In this document: positions 8,538-16,664 of the stretch, in pieces
Layout: each line of letters opens with the position of its first letter
Position numbering within the stretch: the stretch's first letter is position 1
From: an uncultured bacterium
GTDB lineage: Bacteria > Vulcanimicrobiota > Xenobia > Xenobiales > Xenobiaceae
Length of the DNA: 64,000 nt
NCBI GenBank assembly: GCA_934644775.1
Contig: CAKUDB010000002.1
Span: 1 to 64,000 of the forward strand
Reading direction: 5' to 3'
The notes under the pieces: model-generated
Database searches by the model: none
The model's input: the letters and a program-made list of their open reading frames with translations, nothing else
What the model was told of the DNA's origin: nothing
Position numbers and translations under genes: made by a program

Positions 8538-9518
8538 ATGCAGTTAGGTTTTTGTTTAAGTAGCGAGCAATTCTCTCCTGCGCAGCTAATTGAGCAAGCT
8601 AAAGGGGCTGAAAGGGCCGGATTTGCCGGTTTAATGATCTCTGATCATTTGCAACCTTGGGTGCCTAGTCAGGGTCAGGCTAGCCATGTCTGGACTATGC
8701 TGGGCGCTCTAAGTCAGTGTACCAGTTTGCCCCTTTCTACGGGAGTTAGCTGCGCGGGAGGGCGCTCCCACCCTATCATTTTGGCTCAGGCGGCCGCTAC
8801 CTTGGAGTCTCTTTGTCCTGGGCGCGTTACCTTGGGGTTAGGTATAGGTGAAGCCCTTAATGAGCATGTCTTTGCCACTTATTGGCCTGAGCCTAAGGAG
8901 AGGGTGCAGCAGCTTCTAGAAGCTGTCAGCTTAATTACCAAGTTGTGGAGCGGCCAAGAAGTGCGCTTCCAAGGCCAATATTTTAAGACGGAAAGCTTGC
9001 GTTTGTATACCTTGCCTCCGGTGCCGCCTCGGTTGATGATTGCCACCTCTGGCCCTTATTTATGTGCTAAAGCGGCTTCTTTGGCCCAAACTTGGCTGAC
9101 CGTTTGGGCTGATAGAGAAAAATTGCAAAAATTGATAAAAAAATTTAGAGAAAGTTGCGGTCTAGCTCCCAAAACGGCCCGTTTACAAGTGCATGTAAGT
9201 TGGGATCTTACTCAAGAAAAAGCTTGGGCCGCCGCTAGGCAAGAGTGGCCTAACGGCGGCTTAAATTTTCCCAAAGGCGACATCCGTTTTCCCGAAGTGT
9301 TGGCCCAAATGGCCAAGATGGTGGGGCCGGAAGATTTTAGCGATCGAGTAATTATTACCTCGAATCCAGCCGATATTCTGGCTCTGTTGCAAGAGAGCGC
9401 CTCTCTAGGCTTTGACGAAGTTTATATCCATAATTGTGGCCGCAACCAAAGTGAGTTTTTACATATGTGCTCTCAGGAGCTGATACCGGCTTGGAAAAGG
9501 GATTATTGCCGAGCCTAA
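8538..9518 (+). CDS. LLM-class F420-dependent oxidoreductase, glucose-6-phosphate dehydrogenase-like family
   Basis: A 326-residue luciferase-like TIM-barrel oxidoreductase. Features of the F420-using FGD-like branch include ISDHLQPW, the GVSCAGGRSHP region, and LGLGIGEALNEHV. The ATG at 8538 matches the family N-terminus (MQLGFCLSSEQF). A longer frame would start inside tsaD. It begins eight bases after tsaD and may ride on the tsa transcript. The F420-0 ligase gene cofE is its convergent neighbour, which supports F420 over FMN as cofactor. The substrate is unknown. Confidence 0.82.
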   Translation: MQLGFCLSSEQFSPAQLIEQAKGAERAGFAGLMISDHLQPWVPSQGQASHVWTMLGALSQCTSLPLSTGVSCAGGRSHPIILAQAAATLESLCPGRVTLGLGIGEALNEHVFATYWPEPKERVQQLLEAVSLITKLWSGQEVRFQGQYFKTESLRLYTLPPVPPRLMIATSGPYLCAKAASLAQTWLTVWADREKLQKLIKKFRESCGLAPKTARLQVHVSWDLTQEKAWAAARQEWPNGGLNFPKGDIRFPEVLAQMAKMVGPEDFSDRVIITSNPADILALLQESASLGFDEVYIHNCGRNQSEFLHMCSQELIPAWKRDYCRA

Positions 9519-9563
9519 GGGTAGGCTGGCTTGAGTTTAGCGCTTAGGTAGGGGGAGCAATAT

Positions 9564-10361
9564 TTAGGGAAAGAGGTTCTTCTCTTCAGGCCGCAGCAAG
9601 GCTTGGGCTGTCAAGGTGCTGGGAAGCCAGTCAAAGCCGCGGGCAATTACGAAAGGGGCCCTTTTCAGTTTGCCGCTAGCTAGTTCGGCTCCAGAAGCCA
9701 GAGCGTCGGCGCTGGCCATGCGAGTAACTTTTAAGAGGCGGCCGGCACTATCGGCTTGGCCGCGATAGTCTGTAAAAGGACTAAATCCGCAGCAGCCTAT
9801 CGCCACATTTACTATCCCTTCGCGCCAAGGCCGACCGAAGGAGTCGCTAATAACGATAGGCACGCCAAAGCCTAGCCGAGCTTGCAATTGGCTATACAGA
9901 CGCTGAGCCGAAAGATCTGGATCTTGGGGCAAAAGGCAAGCCACTTCTTCTCGGTCGGCAGCCGGGCCCACGCCTATATTCGAGAGATCGATGCCGGCAT
10001 TGGCGCAAGTGAAGCCTTGCTTAGTTTTTACTATTAGGCAATTGCGGCTCATGCGCACTATGGCCGCGCTCTCTTGCAACACTAATTCTACTAGTCTAGC
10101 GTCTTTATGGCAGCGTTGGGCATAACTTAGAGCTAAAGGCGAGGGCTCGACTTGGCTCAGTTTTACCAAACGGCCTTCCGTCTTAGCTACCGCTTTGTGA
10201 GTAATAATTACTATGTCCCCCTGAACTAAAGGGAGCGGAGCCGTTTCTAACAATATAGCAATTAAGTCTTGGCCTGGTGCTAGCTCCTTATCTGTAATTA
10301 CAGGAATGAAGGAAACGGCTCCGGGCATCGGGTTGGGGCAAGTATACTGATCGGTAGCCAC
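9564..10361 (-). CDS. cofE: CofE, coenzyme F420-0:L-glutamate ligase
   Basis: 265 residues, close to archaeal and actinobacterial CofE single-domain enzymes. The SDSFGRPWREGIVNVAIG motif, GIDLSNIG and DALASGAELASGK block are diagnostic. The enzyme adds gamma-linked glutamate to F420-0 using GTP. No fbiD/cofC, cofD or cofG/H gene is visible nearby. Convergent with the F420-type oxidoreductase and divergent from yqeC. Confidence 0.92.
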   Translation of the reverse strand: MATDQYTCPNPMPGAVSFIPVITDKELAPGQDLIAILLETAPLPLVQGDIVIITHKAVAKTEGRLVKLSQVEPSPLALSYAQRCHKDARLVELVLQESAAIVRMSRNCLIVKTKQGFTCANAGIDLSNIGVGPAADREEVACLLPQDPDLSAQRLYSQLQARLGFGVPIVISDSFGRPWREGIVNVAIGCCGFSPFTDYRGQADSAGRLLKVTRMASADALASGAELASGKLKRAPFVIARGFDWLPSTLTAQALLRPEEKNLFP

Positions 10362-10465
10362 TTTTTTTTACCTTTCTGCCTTTTAACGCCAATATAAAGG
10401 CCTTTTGTTTCAACGTCGGTGGCCGCCGCCCTGGAAAAATCTATTTTTGGGAGGCTTTCTCTAAA

Positions 10466-11266
10466 ATGAATTTAGCCGATTTTAAGCGTTGGGAAATTAT
10501 TGGCAGCGGCGGCAAAACTACTTTTATGCTGGAAAAGGCCAAACTGTTGACTAGGCAAAAGTGCGGCCAAGCCAAAGTAATTTTTACTACTAGTACCCAT
10601 TTGGCTTGGCCCGGTGCCCATCAGCCCCATTTCTATCCCGGCCAACTTTTGGAGTGTGGCGGCTCAGAAAGTAGCTCTTGGCAAGTAGCTGAAGGGCGCT
10701 GGCGTGGACTGTGGGCTCCCACTTCAGCTAATAAAACTTTAGAGCCAGATTATGGGGGCCGCTTGTGTGGTTTAGCTCGCCTCAATACAGAGGCCACTAA
10801 ATGGATAGGTTTTACTCCAGGCGAGCTAGACAAGATAAGTAGTTGGCCGGGCTTGGACTATCTGTTGGTAGAAGCCGACGGCTCTAAGCGCTTGCCCCTT
10901 AAGGCTCACGCTGCCCACGAGCCAGTCTTCTACTCTCAGGCCGATTTGGGGGTGGCCGTTATTGGTATGCAGGGATTGGGCAAGCGTGTAGAGGAAGGAC
11001 AAGTGCACAGGCCAGAGCTTATGTGTCGGCTTCTTCGTTGTGAGATGGGCACCGTAATAGGCGTAGGCCAGTTGTTACAACTGGCCTACGCCTATTTGGC
11101 ACTTTTGCCTACACGAGCTAAAGTGCTCGTTTTTAGTCAGGCTGAAAATTCGCCGCCCCCTCTTTTGGCCCAATTGGCAGCCCAAGTGCGAGAACATGAC
11201 GACAAAGTAGCAATTTTGAGTCAGGCAGCCAACCGGCAAGGCCAAATTGTCTATGGCGAATTTTAA
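10466..11266 (+). CDS. yqeC: YqeC-like protein, selenium-dependent molybdenum hydroxylase maturation
   Basis: 266 residues. A P-loop-like IIGSGGKTTFM at 12-22, FTTSTHLAWP, LLVEADGSKRLPLKAHAAHEPV and VHRPELM match the putative selenium-cofactor protein YqeC. GGGAGG lies 11 bases before the ATG. The segment after VHRPELM departs from the family pattern where a perfect 41-base palindrome (11056-11096) lies in the coding sequence. Shares its biochemical context with mocA and yqeB, although recQ on the other strand separates them. Confidence 0.85.
   Translation: MNLADFKRWEIIGSGGKTTFMLEKAKLLTRQKCGQAKVIFTTSTHLAWPGAHQPHFYPGQLLECGGSESSSWQVAEGRWRGLWAPTSANKTLEPDYGGRLCGLARLNTEATKWIGFTPGELDKISSWPGLDYLLVEADGSKRLPLKAHAAHEPVFYSQADLGVAVIGMQGLGKRVEEGQVHRPELMCRLLRCEMGTVIGVGQLLQLAYAYLALLPTRAKVLVFSQAENSPPPLLAQLAAQVREHDDKVAILSQAANRQGQIVYGEF
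11056..11096. repeat. Perfect 41-base inverted repeat inside yqeC
   Basis: Left arm 11056-11075 (AATAGGCGTAGGCCAGTTGT) and right arm 11077-11096 are exact reverse complements around a single central T at 11076. It is in frame within yqeC, encoding roughly IGVGQLLQLAYAYL. There is no U-tract, so it is not a terminator. Confidence 0.95.
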
Positions 11267-11294
11267 GCCATCGTTTATTAGGGCCGCTCTTTAG

Positions 11295-12731
11295 TTAAGC
11301 CGCTCCGTTAGGCTTGAACTTGCAAGCTAGGCGCTGCCGGTGCCAACAATTGTCGCAATTGCCACAATGCTCGGCACCGGCTTGGGCCAAACTTTGCAGC
11401 AAAACTCTGCGGCGGCACAACTTAGTTCGACAATATCTTTCCATAATATCTAAGCGCCGTTGGGCCGCCTCTTTTAAGGCTGCAAAGTAGTTAAATAAGT
11501 GTTCAGGTTCAAGCTTAAGCTCGGTGGGGGCTTTAAGGTCGGCTTCATAGCCTAGAGCGGCCCTAACTAGCATAGCCCAGGCCCCTGAACTCATGGCCCT
11601 AAATTCTGTGCGCCTCATTTCCAAAGCTGTAAGCTTCTCTGCCGAAGCTAGACGCACGAATTTATCTATTTCTTGGATTTGGGGAAATTTGTCTTCTAGG
11701 CAATGCTGCCAATACTTAAAGTCTTGCGCCGTCCACATAAGTAGACAACGTCCAGGGAGGCGATCCCGTCCGGCCCGTCCCGACTCTTGGAAATAGCTTT
11801 CCGGAGCTGCCGGAGGAGCCATATGGATCACTTGGCGGATATTGGGTTTGTCTACCCCCATACCAAAAGCTATAGTGGCAGCTATTAGATCAAATTTCCC
11901 TTCCAAAAATTCTTGCAAAATTTTTTGCCTAGCTTCGGCTGACAAACCGGCATGATAAGGGGCGGCTTTAAATTGGCGGCCGCTAAAAAAAGTGGCTAGC
12001 TGCTCTGCTTGTTGGCGGCGGGCCACATAAATTACAGCAGGCACTCCGGCTTGGCGGCTTAAGTGAGCTAAAGCTAGCCAAGGGCGTTGCTTAGAGGCAC
12101 ACTTTATTACTTTGTAGCTAAGATTTTGTCTATCTAAGGATAAGCGCGATAATAAAGGGCGATCTAATCCCAAGCTCAAGCTAATTTGTTCAGCCCCTTG
12201 GGGATCGCTTGTAGCCGTTACGGCTAAAATAGAGCGCGGCCGCAAAACTTTGACAATTTCGCCTAGGCGCAGATAGCTGCTGCGAAAATCGTGGCCCCAT
12301 TGGTTTATACAGTGGGCTTCATCTATAGCTAAGAGCGAAATAGTTTGCTTTTGTAATTGGGCTAGAAAATTTTCTTCTAAGAGGCGCTCTGGAGCCGCAA
12401 ATAACATTTTTAGTTGTTTCTGCTCAAGTTGATGTAAGATTTGGACTCTTTCCGGCCCAGATTGGGAGCTGCTTAGATAAGCTGCCGGTAAATGGCACTT
12501 TTGTAACTGTCTAACCTGATCTTCCATTAAAGCGATTAGGGGAGAAACGATAATGGCTAACCCTGGCATAAGTAGAGCAGGCAATTGGTAAGTTAAAGAT
12601 TTGCCCGCTCCGGTAGGCCACAGGGCTAAGACATCTCGACCGGAAAGTAAAGCTTCCACCACTTCGCGCTGGCCGGGACGAAAGTTGTCTTTACCCAAAA
12701 AAGATTTCAGCCAATATGTTAAATTGTGCAT
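11295..12731 (-). CDS. recQ: RecQ-family ATP-dependent DNA helicase
   Basis: 478 residues. Helicase motifs in order: GRDVLALWPTGAGKSLTYQ (I), TSLIALMEDQ-like ISPLIALMEDQ (Ia), DEAHCINQWGHDFR (II), AVTATSD (III), FGMGVDKPNIRQVIH (V) and QESGRAGRDR (VI). A RecQ zinc-binding region follows (C of MERYCRTKLCRR, then CGNCDNCW). It lacks the RQC winged helix and HRDC domains, so it is a short-form RecQ. GGGAGG precedes the ATG. Its placement between yqeC and mocA looks incidental. Confidence 0.92.
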   Translation of the reverse strand: MHNLTYWLKSFLGKDNFRPGQREVVEALLSGRDVLALWPTGAGKSLTYQLPALLMPGLAIIVSPLIALMEDQVRQLQKCHLPAAYLSSSQSGPERVQILHQLEQKQLKMLFAAPERLLEENFLAQLQKQTISLLAIDEAHCINQWGHDFRSSYLRLGEIVKVLRPRSILAVTATSDPQGAEQISLSLGLDRPLLSRLSLDRQNLSYKVIKCASKQRPWLALAHLSRQAGVPAVIYVARRQQAEQLATFFSGRQFKAAPYHAGLSAEARQKILQEFLEGKFDLIAATIAFGMGVDKPNIRQVIHMAPPAAPESYFQESGRAGRDRLPGRCLLMWTAQDFKYWQHCLEDKFPQIQEIDKFVRLASAEKLTALEMRRTEFRAMSSGAWAMLVRAALGYEADLKAPTELKLEPEHLFNYFAALKEAAQRRLDIMERYCRTKLCRRRVLLQSLAQAGAEHCGNCDNCWHRQRLACKFKPNGAA

Positions 12732-12799
12732 AGCCTACCTCCCCCAAGTATCTTTTGGAAGTAGTCTATACTCAAGAGTGGAAAATATCCTGAAATACT

Positions 12800-13516
12800 A
12801 TGTCGGAAAATAAATGTGGCTTAATCCTTTTGGGTGCCGGAGGCTCTGCACGTATGCAAAGGGCTAAACAGCTTTTACCTTGGAAAGATAAGAGCAATTT
12901 GTTAGAGCACGCTTGCCAAACTTGTTTAGCTAGCCAAGCCGTTTGGAATATCTTTGTTTTTGGTGCTAAGAAAGAGCATATTCTCAAGGTTTCACCTTGG
13001 CTCCAAGAGGGACTTAATCGAAAGGTCAATCTAACTAAGATTATCGCTAAAAATAGACGTTTTAGCTTGGCTATCAATGATGCTTGGGCCTCCGGTTTAG
13101 CTTCTTCTTTAAAAGTCGGTTTAGCAAAATTGTTAAGCCTCTTTCCCCAGGAGGAGGCCCTAGATTGCGCAGCTATATGTTTAGCCGATTTACCTCTTTT
13201 AAAGGCAACAACTATCGATCATATTATCCAGGCGAGCGATAATCTGACTCCAGCTCAAAGACGCCAAACAATTATAGTTCCTACTTGGCAAGGGCAGCGC
13301 GGCCATCCAGTAATCTTCGGCCGCGCCTTTTGGCCTGAACTTATGCAGCTTAGCGGCGATAAAGGAGGAGGGGCTATTTTGAAAAAATACCCCTCACGTT
13401 GCCTTTTTTATGAAGCAGCGGGGCCGGAGATATTTACTGATTGTGACACTTGGTCTGCCTATATAGACTGTTGCCGTCAGGAAAATTTTGTAACTCCCCC
13501 AATTGGGAGGATGTAG
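12800..13516 (+). CDS. mocA: MocA-like molybdopterin nucleotidyltransferase
   Basis: 238 residues. The nucleotidyltransferase signature LGAGGSARMQRAKQLLPW replaces the usual LAAGxSxRMGxxKxLL. ADLPLL holds the metal-binding Asp, and GQRGHPVIFGRAFW is the family's GxxGHP motif. Family members add CMP (MocA) to molybdopterin for xanthine-dehydrogenase-type enzymes. It is five bases from yqeB, so the two form an operon. The hydroxylase itself is not in the window. Confidence 0.88.
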   Translation: MSENKCGLILLGAGGSARMQRAKQLLPWKDKSNLLEHACQTCLASQAVWNIFVFGAKKEHILKVSPWLQEGLNRKVNLTKIIAKNRRFSLAINDAWASGLASSLKVGLAKLLSLFPQEEALDCAAICLADLPLLKATTIDHIIQASDNLTPAQRRQTIIVPTWQGQRGHPVIFGRAFWPELMQLSGDKGGGAILKKYPSRCLFYEAAGPEIFTDCDTWSAYIDCCRQENFVTPPIGRM

Positions 13517-13521
13517 AGATA

Positions 13522-14325
13522 ATGGCAAATTATAAAATTCCTTTAGTAGGTATTCGTGGTGGTGGAGATTTAGCTAGCGGCGTAGCTCACCGTTTATTTA
13601 AAGCCGGTTTTCCCGTTATTATGAGTGAACTGGCCCATCCGCGTATGGTGCGGCGCAGTGTCTGTTTTGGTGAAGCCGTTTGGGAAGGTCAAGTGGCTAT
13701 TGAAGGCGTCCAGGCCCAACTGATTAGCTCTGAGGACAAACTTAAAGGCGCGGAGCAACATCAATATATAGGAGTAATCGTCGATCCGGAAGGTCAAATT
13801 TTTGATAAATTGTCCGCCCGTTTTTTAGTTGATGCTCGCATGTTAAAAAAAGAAGTGGAGGATCAACGTCGTTCCCGTCGCTTTGTTATAGGGCTGGGGC
13901 CGGGATTTTGCGCCGGAAGCAATGTCGATTGTGTAATAGAGACCATGCGCGGCCACAATTTAGGTCGAGTAATCGATCAAGGAGAGGCTATTCCTGATAC
14001 TGGAACCCCCGGAGTTATCGCTGGCGAAAGTCGACGCCGTTTGCTTAAAGCTCCCTGTCGGGGAATTTTTCAAGCTGAAGCCGAGCTGGGGAAGATAGTC
14101 CATGAAGGTGAAGTTGTCGGACGAGTCAACGATATTCTGGTAAAAGTGTCATTAAGTGGTAAATTGCGAGGTCTAATACGCAGCGGTACCGAAGTTCGGC
14201 TGGGGGAAAAGATTGGCGATTGCGATCCTAGAGGCGAAGCGGTCGATATCTACACTATCTCCGATAAAGCTAGAGCTATTGGTGGAGGAGTGCTCGAAGC
14301 TGTGGTAGGTAGAATATTTAGGTAA
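13522..14325 (+). CDS. yqeB: YqeB, selenium-dependent molybdenum hydroxylase accessory protein
   Basis: 267 residues. It begins with the Rossmann-like VGIRGGGDLASGVAHRL and continues with MSELAHPRMVRRSVCFGEAVW and GLGPGFCAGSNVDCVIETMRGH, all diagnostic of YqeB/EF2563. Start set at the ATG at 13522, five bases after mocA, with GGGAGG upstream. Family genes co-occur with selD and labile-selenium molybdenum hydroxylases; that link is from family knowledge, not this sequence. Confidence 0.93.
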   Translation: MANYKIPLVGIRGGGDLASGVAHRLFKAGFPVIMSELAHPRMVRRSVCFGEAVWEGQVAIEGVQAQLISSEDKLKGAEQHQYIGVIVDPEGQIFDKLSARFLVDARMLKKEVEDQRRSRRFVIGLGPGFCAGSNVDCVIETMRGHNLGRVIDQGEAIPDTGTPGVIAGESRRRLLKAPCRGIFQAEAELGKIVHEGEVVGRVNDILVKVSLSGKLRGLIRSGTEVRLGEKIGDCDPRGEAVDIYTISDKARAIGGGVLEAVVGRIFR

Positions 14326-14529
14326 GCTATTTATCACTTGGTCAAGGGCTTTTTTGCCTAAATATTGCAAAAAAAACTGCACAAAGGGCAGGAAGAGGTT
14401 TCATAATTTAGAAACTCAGTGGGGCTTTTGGGGGAGGGAAGTTTTACTTTTTGCAGATGTGGCTTCGGTTTTTTTTGGGCCGTCGCTTTCTGATATATCG
14501 ATTTTATGACTAAGGAGTTCTTCTCTGAT

Positions 14530-16062
14530 ATGACTCGTGGTACGGCAATTCGTGCAATGATTATGGGCTTGACCGTTATGGTCTTGACCGCCGGTTCCGG
14601 CTTTAACGCTGATGCCAAAACTCCCAAAAATAACAGCGCCGATCTGGAAAAAGGACGCAAGATCGTTATTGTGCACACAAACGATTTGCACGGCAATATT
14701 GAAGCGGATAGCAAAAATCGAGGTGGCCTCACTCGTATAGCTTCTTTAATAAAGAAGATCAGAACCGAAAATCCTGGTAAAGTGGCCTATTTTGATTGTG
14801 GCGATGTTGCTCAAGGCACTCCGGTCTCTAACTTATTCCATGGCGAGCCTATGTACAGAGCCCTAAGTTATATGGATCCAGTGGCTGGAACCTTGGGAAA
14901 TCATGAGTACGACTGGGGCATGGACGTCCAAAAGAAGATGCTCAGCAATGCCAAATATCCCATCTTAGTGGCCAATGTCGTTAATAGTAAGGGTCAAAAT
15001 CCCTACAAACCTTATATGATTACCGAGATTAACGGCGTCAAGATTGGTGTAATCGGTTTAATTGCTCAAGATATTCCTGGTTTAGTTAAGAAAGGCAATA
15101 CTGCCGACTTAAAGTTCTTAGATCCGGCCGACACTTGCTTAAAGTATATCCCCAAGATGTACAAAGATGGTGCCGAGATGATTGTGGTTGTGAGCCACTG
15201 TGGCGTAGATACGGACAAACTTACTGCTGAAAAGGTTCCCGCTATCGATTTAATCGTAGGTGGCCACTCTCATACCAAACTGGATAAAGCTATCAATGTT
15301 GGCGGCCACACTTGGATCGTCCAAGCCGATCACTACGGCCGTTATTTGGGACAGATTGAAATGCACGTAAGTCCTTACAACGGTAAGATTTACGATTTCG
15401 ATTATAAGTTGATCCCTGTAGACAAGAGTTGCACTATTGAAGCCGATCCTACCGTAGTCGCTATTGCTAAACAATATAACGACCAAGTACGTCCTTTAAT
15501 GGATAAAGTTGTGGGCACTCTCAAAGATGATTTAAATAAGAGTAGTCTCGAAGGCCAGTACGACTCCTCTTTAGGCAACGCTATTTGCGATGCTATGAGA
15601 AAAGAGTCTGGAGCCGATGTTGCTGCTTACAACTGGGGAGGCATTCGTCTGGAAAATATCGGTGCCGGAGAAGTAAAGTTAGATACTCTCTTCCGTTTGT
15701 TGCCTTTCGACGATCCGGTCGTGGTCGTGAAGATTAAAGGTAAAGATCTTATCGATCTTTTCACTCAGTCGATTCGTATGACTGAGACTGGCCCCTTGCA
15801 AGCCTCCGGTATAGAAATGGTCGCCGATGGCACTAGCAAAGAGGTAGTTTCCCTTAAAGTTAATGGCAAAGACGTCGACCCCGAAGCCGACTACACTGTA
15901 GCTACTACCGAGTTCCTTTCTAAGGGTGGCGACAATTACAGCGCCTTAGGTCGCGGCGAAACTATAAAAACTATCGGCATTACCCGAGATGTCTTCGTCG
16001 ATTACTTAAAGAGCTTTGATAGTATGCCCGCTCCGGCTACTGGTCGACTGATTAAAAAGTAA
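14530..16062 (+). CDS. Exported bifunctional metallophosphatase/5'-nucleotidase (UshA-like)
   Basis: About 510 residues. A signal peptide (MTRGTAIRAMIMGLTVMVL, then a cut near NADA) is followed by a metallophosphatase domain with HTNDLHGN, FDCGDVAQGT, GNHEYDWG, VVSHCG and GGHSHTK. The C-terminal 5'-nucleotidase domain carries GAGEVKLDTLFRLLPFDDP. It releases phosphate from nucleotides outside the cytoplasm. AAGGAG lies 12 bases before the ATG at 14530; a longer start at 14506 has no ribosome site but cannot be excluded. A strong terminator follows. Confidence 0.9.
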   Translation: MTRGTAIRAMIMGLTVMVLTAGSGFNADAKTPKNNSADLEKGRKIVIVHTNDLHGNIEADSKNRGGLTRIASLIKKIRTENPGKVAYFDCGDVAQGTPVSNLFHGEPMYRALSYMDPVAGTLGNHEYDWGMDVQKKMLSNAKYPILVANVVNSKGQNPYKPYMITEINGVKIGVIGLIAQDIPGLVKKGNTADLKFLDPADTCLKYIPKMYKDGAEMIVVVSHCGVDTDKLTAEKVPAIDLIVGGHSHTKLDKAINVGGHTWIVQADHYGRYLGQIEMHVSPYNGKIYDFDYKLIPVDKSCTIEADPTVVAIAKQYNDQVRPLMDKVVGTLKDDLNKSSLEGQYDSSLGNAICDAMRKESGADVAAYNWGGIRLENIGAGEVKLDTLFRLLPFDDPVVVVKIKGKDLIDLFTQSIRMTETGPLQASGIEMVADGTSKEVVSLKVNGKDVDPEADYTVATTEFLSKGGDNYSALGRGETIKTIGITRDVFVDYLKSFDSMPAPATGRLIKK

Positions 16063-16103
16063 GATATTGAAGACTTACCTCTAACTCTATTAGCTTGTAG
16101 TAG

Positions 16104-16153
16104 GCTCCGTCTCTCTGTTTATTTGTAAAAAATGTGGAGACGGAGCTTTTTTT
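16104..16153 (+). terminator. Terminator after the 5'-nucleotidase
   Basis: GCTCCGTCTC (16104-16113) pairs perfectly with GAGACGGAGC (16137-16146), followed by seven T. Confidence 0.9.
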
Positions 16154-16259
16154 ACGGGGAAAATGGGGGAAGACCTCTCCGCTCGAGCAGTAAAAAGTAG
16201 TAAAAAATGTCCCCTTGAGGATTTATCTGCAAAAAAAATAGCTTTTTGGGCGAAAGTAC

Positions 16260-16288
16260 TTGACTAGGCTATGGTATGTGTATATAAT
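16260..16288 (+). promoter_or_regulatory. Strong sigma-70 promoter of the tRNA unit
   Basis: TTGACT (16260-16265), exactly 17 bases, then consensus TATAAT (16283-16288). The expected start near 16295 leaves about 70 bases of leader before the tRNA-Gln. This is the clearest promoter in the window and implies a housekeeping sigma factor of the RpoD type. Confidence 0.9.
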
Positions 16289-16367
16289 GCACTCGTTCCC
16301 CGCGAGGCAATGAGAAAAGCTTAGTTGGGAGCGAAGAAAGAATATAAAATGGTAGTGCAGACTACGA

Positions 16368-16441
16368 TGCCGAATCGTCTAACGGTAGGACAGCGGACTC
16401 TGGATCCGTACGTGAGGGTTCAAATCCTTCTTCGGCAGCCA
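16368..16441 (+). tRNA. tRNA-Gln (anticodon CTG)
   Basis: A complete cloverleaf can be drawn. Acceptor TGCCGAA/TTCGGCA is perfectly paired; the anticodon stem GCGGA/TCCGT encloses loop CTCTGGA with anticodon CTG at 16400-16402. The T arm is GAGGG-TTCAAAT-CCTTC, followed by discriminator G and an encoded CCA (16439-16441). It reads the CAG glutamine codon. Confidence 0.93.
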
Positions 16442-16448
16442 GCTTCAC

Positions 16449-16525
16449 GCCACGTTGGTCTAGAGGATCAGGACGTCGCCCTCTCACGGCGAAAATCGCG
16501 GGTTCGAATCCCGCACGTGGTACCA
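16449..16525 (+). tRNA. tRNA-Glu (anticodon CTC)
   Basis: Acceptor GCCACGT pairs with ACGTGGT (one G-U). The anticodon stem TCGCC/GGCGA encloses loop CTCTCAC with anticodon CTC. The T arm is GCGGG-TTCGAAT-CCCGC, with discriminator A and an encoded CCA (16523-16525). It lies seven bases after the tRNA-Gln and is co-transcribed with it. Confidence 0.93.
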
Positions 16526-16529
16526 TTTA

Positions 16530-16574
16530 GGGTCGGTAGCGTTTCCCCCCCCCGCGTGCCGGCCCTTTTCTTTT
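16530..16574 (+). terminator. First terminator of the tRNA unit
   Basis: A 12-bp stem with one bulge and two G-U pairs (16530-16541 with 16553-16565). The loop is almost entirely C, and TTTTCTTTT follows. It starts five bases after the tRNA-Glu CCA end. Confidence 0.75.
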
Positions 16575-16583
16575 GTCTAAAGA

Positions 16584-16617
16584 AGCTCAGCTCACAATTG
16601 GAGTTGGGCTTTTTTTT
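16584..16617 (+). terminator. Second terminator of the tRNA unit
   Basis: AGCTCAGCTC (16584-16593) pairs with GAGTTGGGCT (16601-16610) using two G-U pairs, followed by a run of T. A back-up terminator before the M16 operon. Confidence 0.85.
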
Positions 16618-16664
16618 GTCTGGTAAGTTTCACATTTTTCGCCAACATAGTACAATGGGCGAGT

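Noticed and set aside
16545..16553. Run of nine C possibly marking a phase-variable tract
   Set aside because: It is the loop of the tRNA terminator and lies in no coding sequence.
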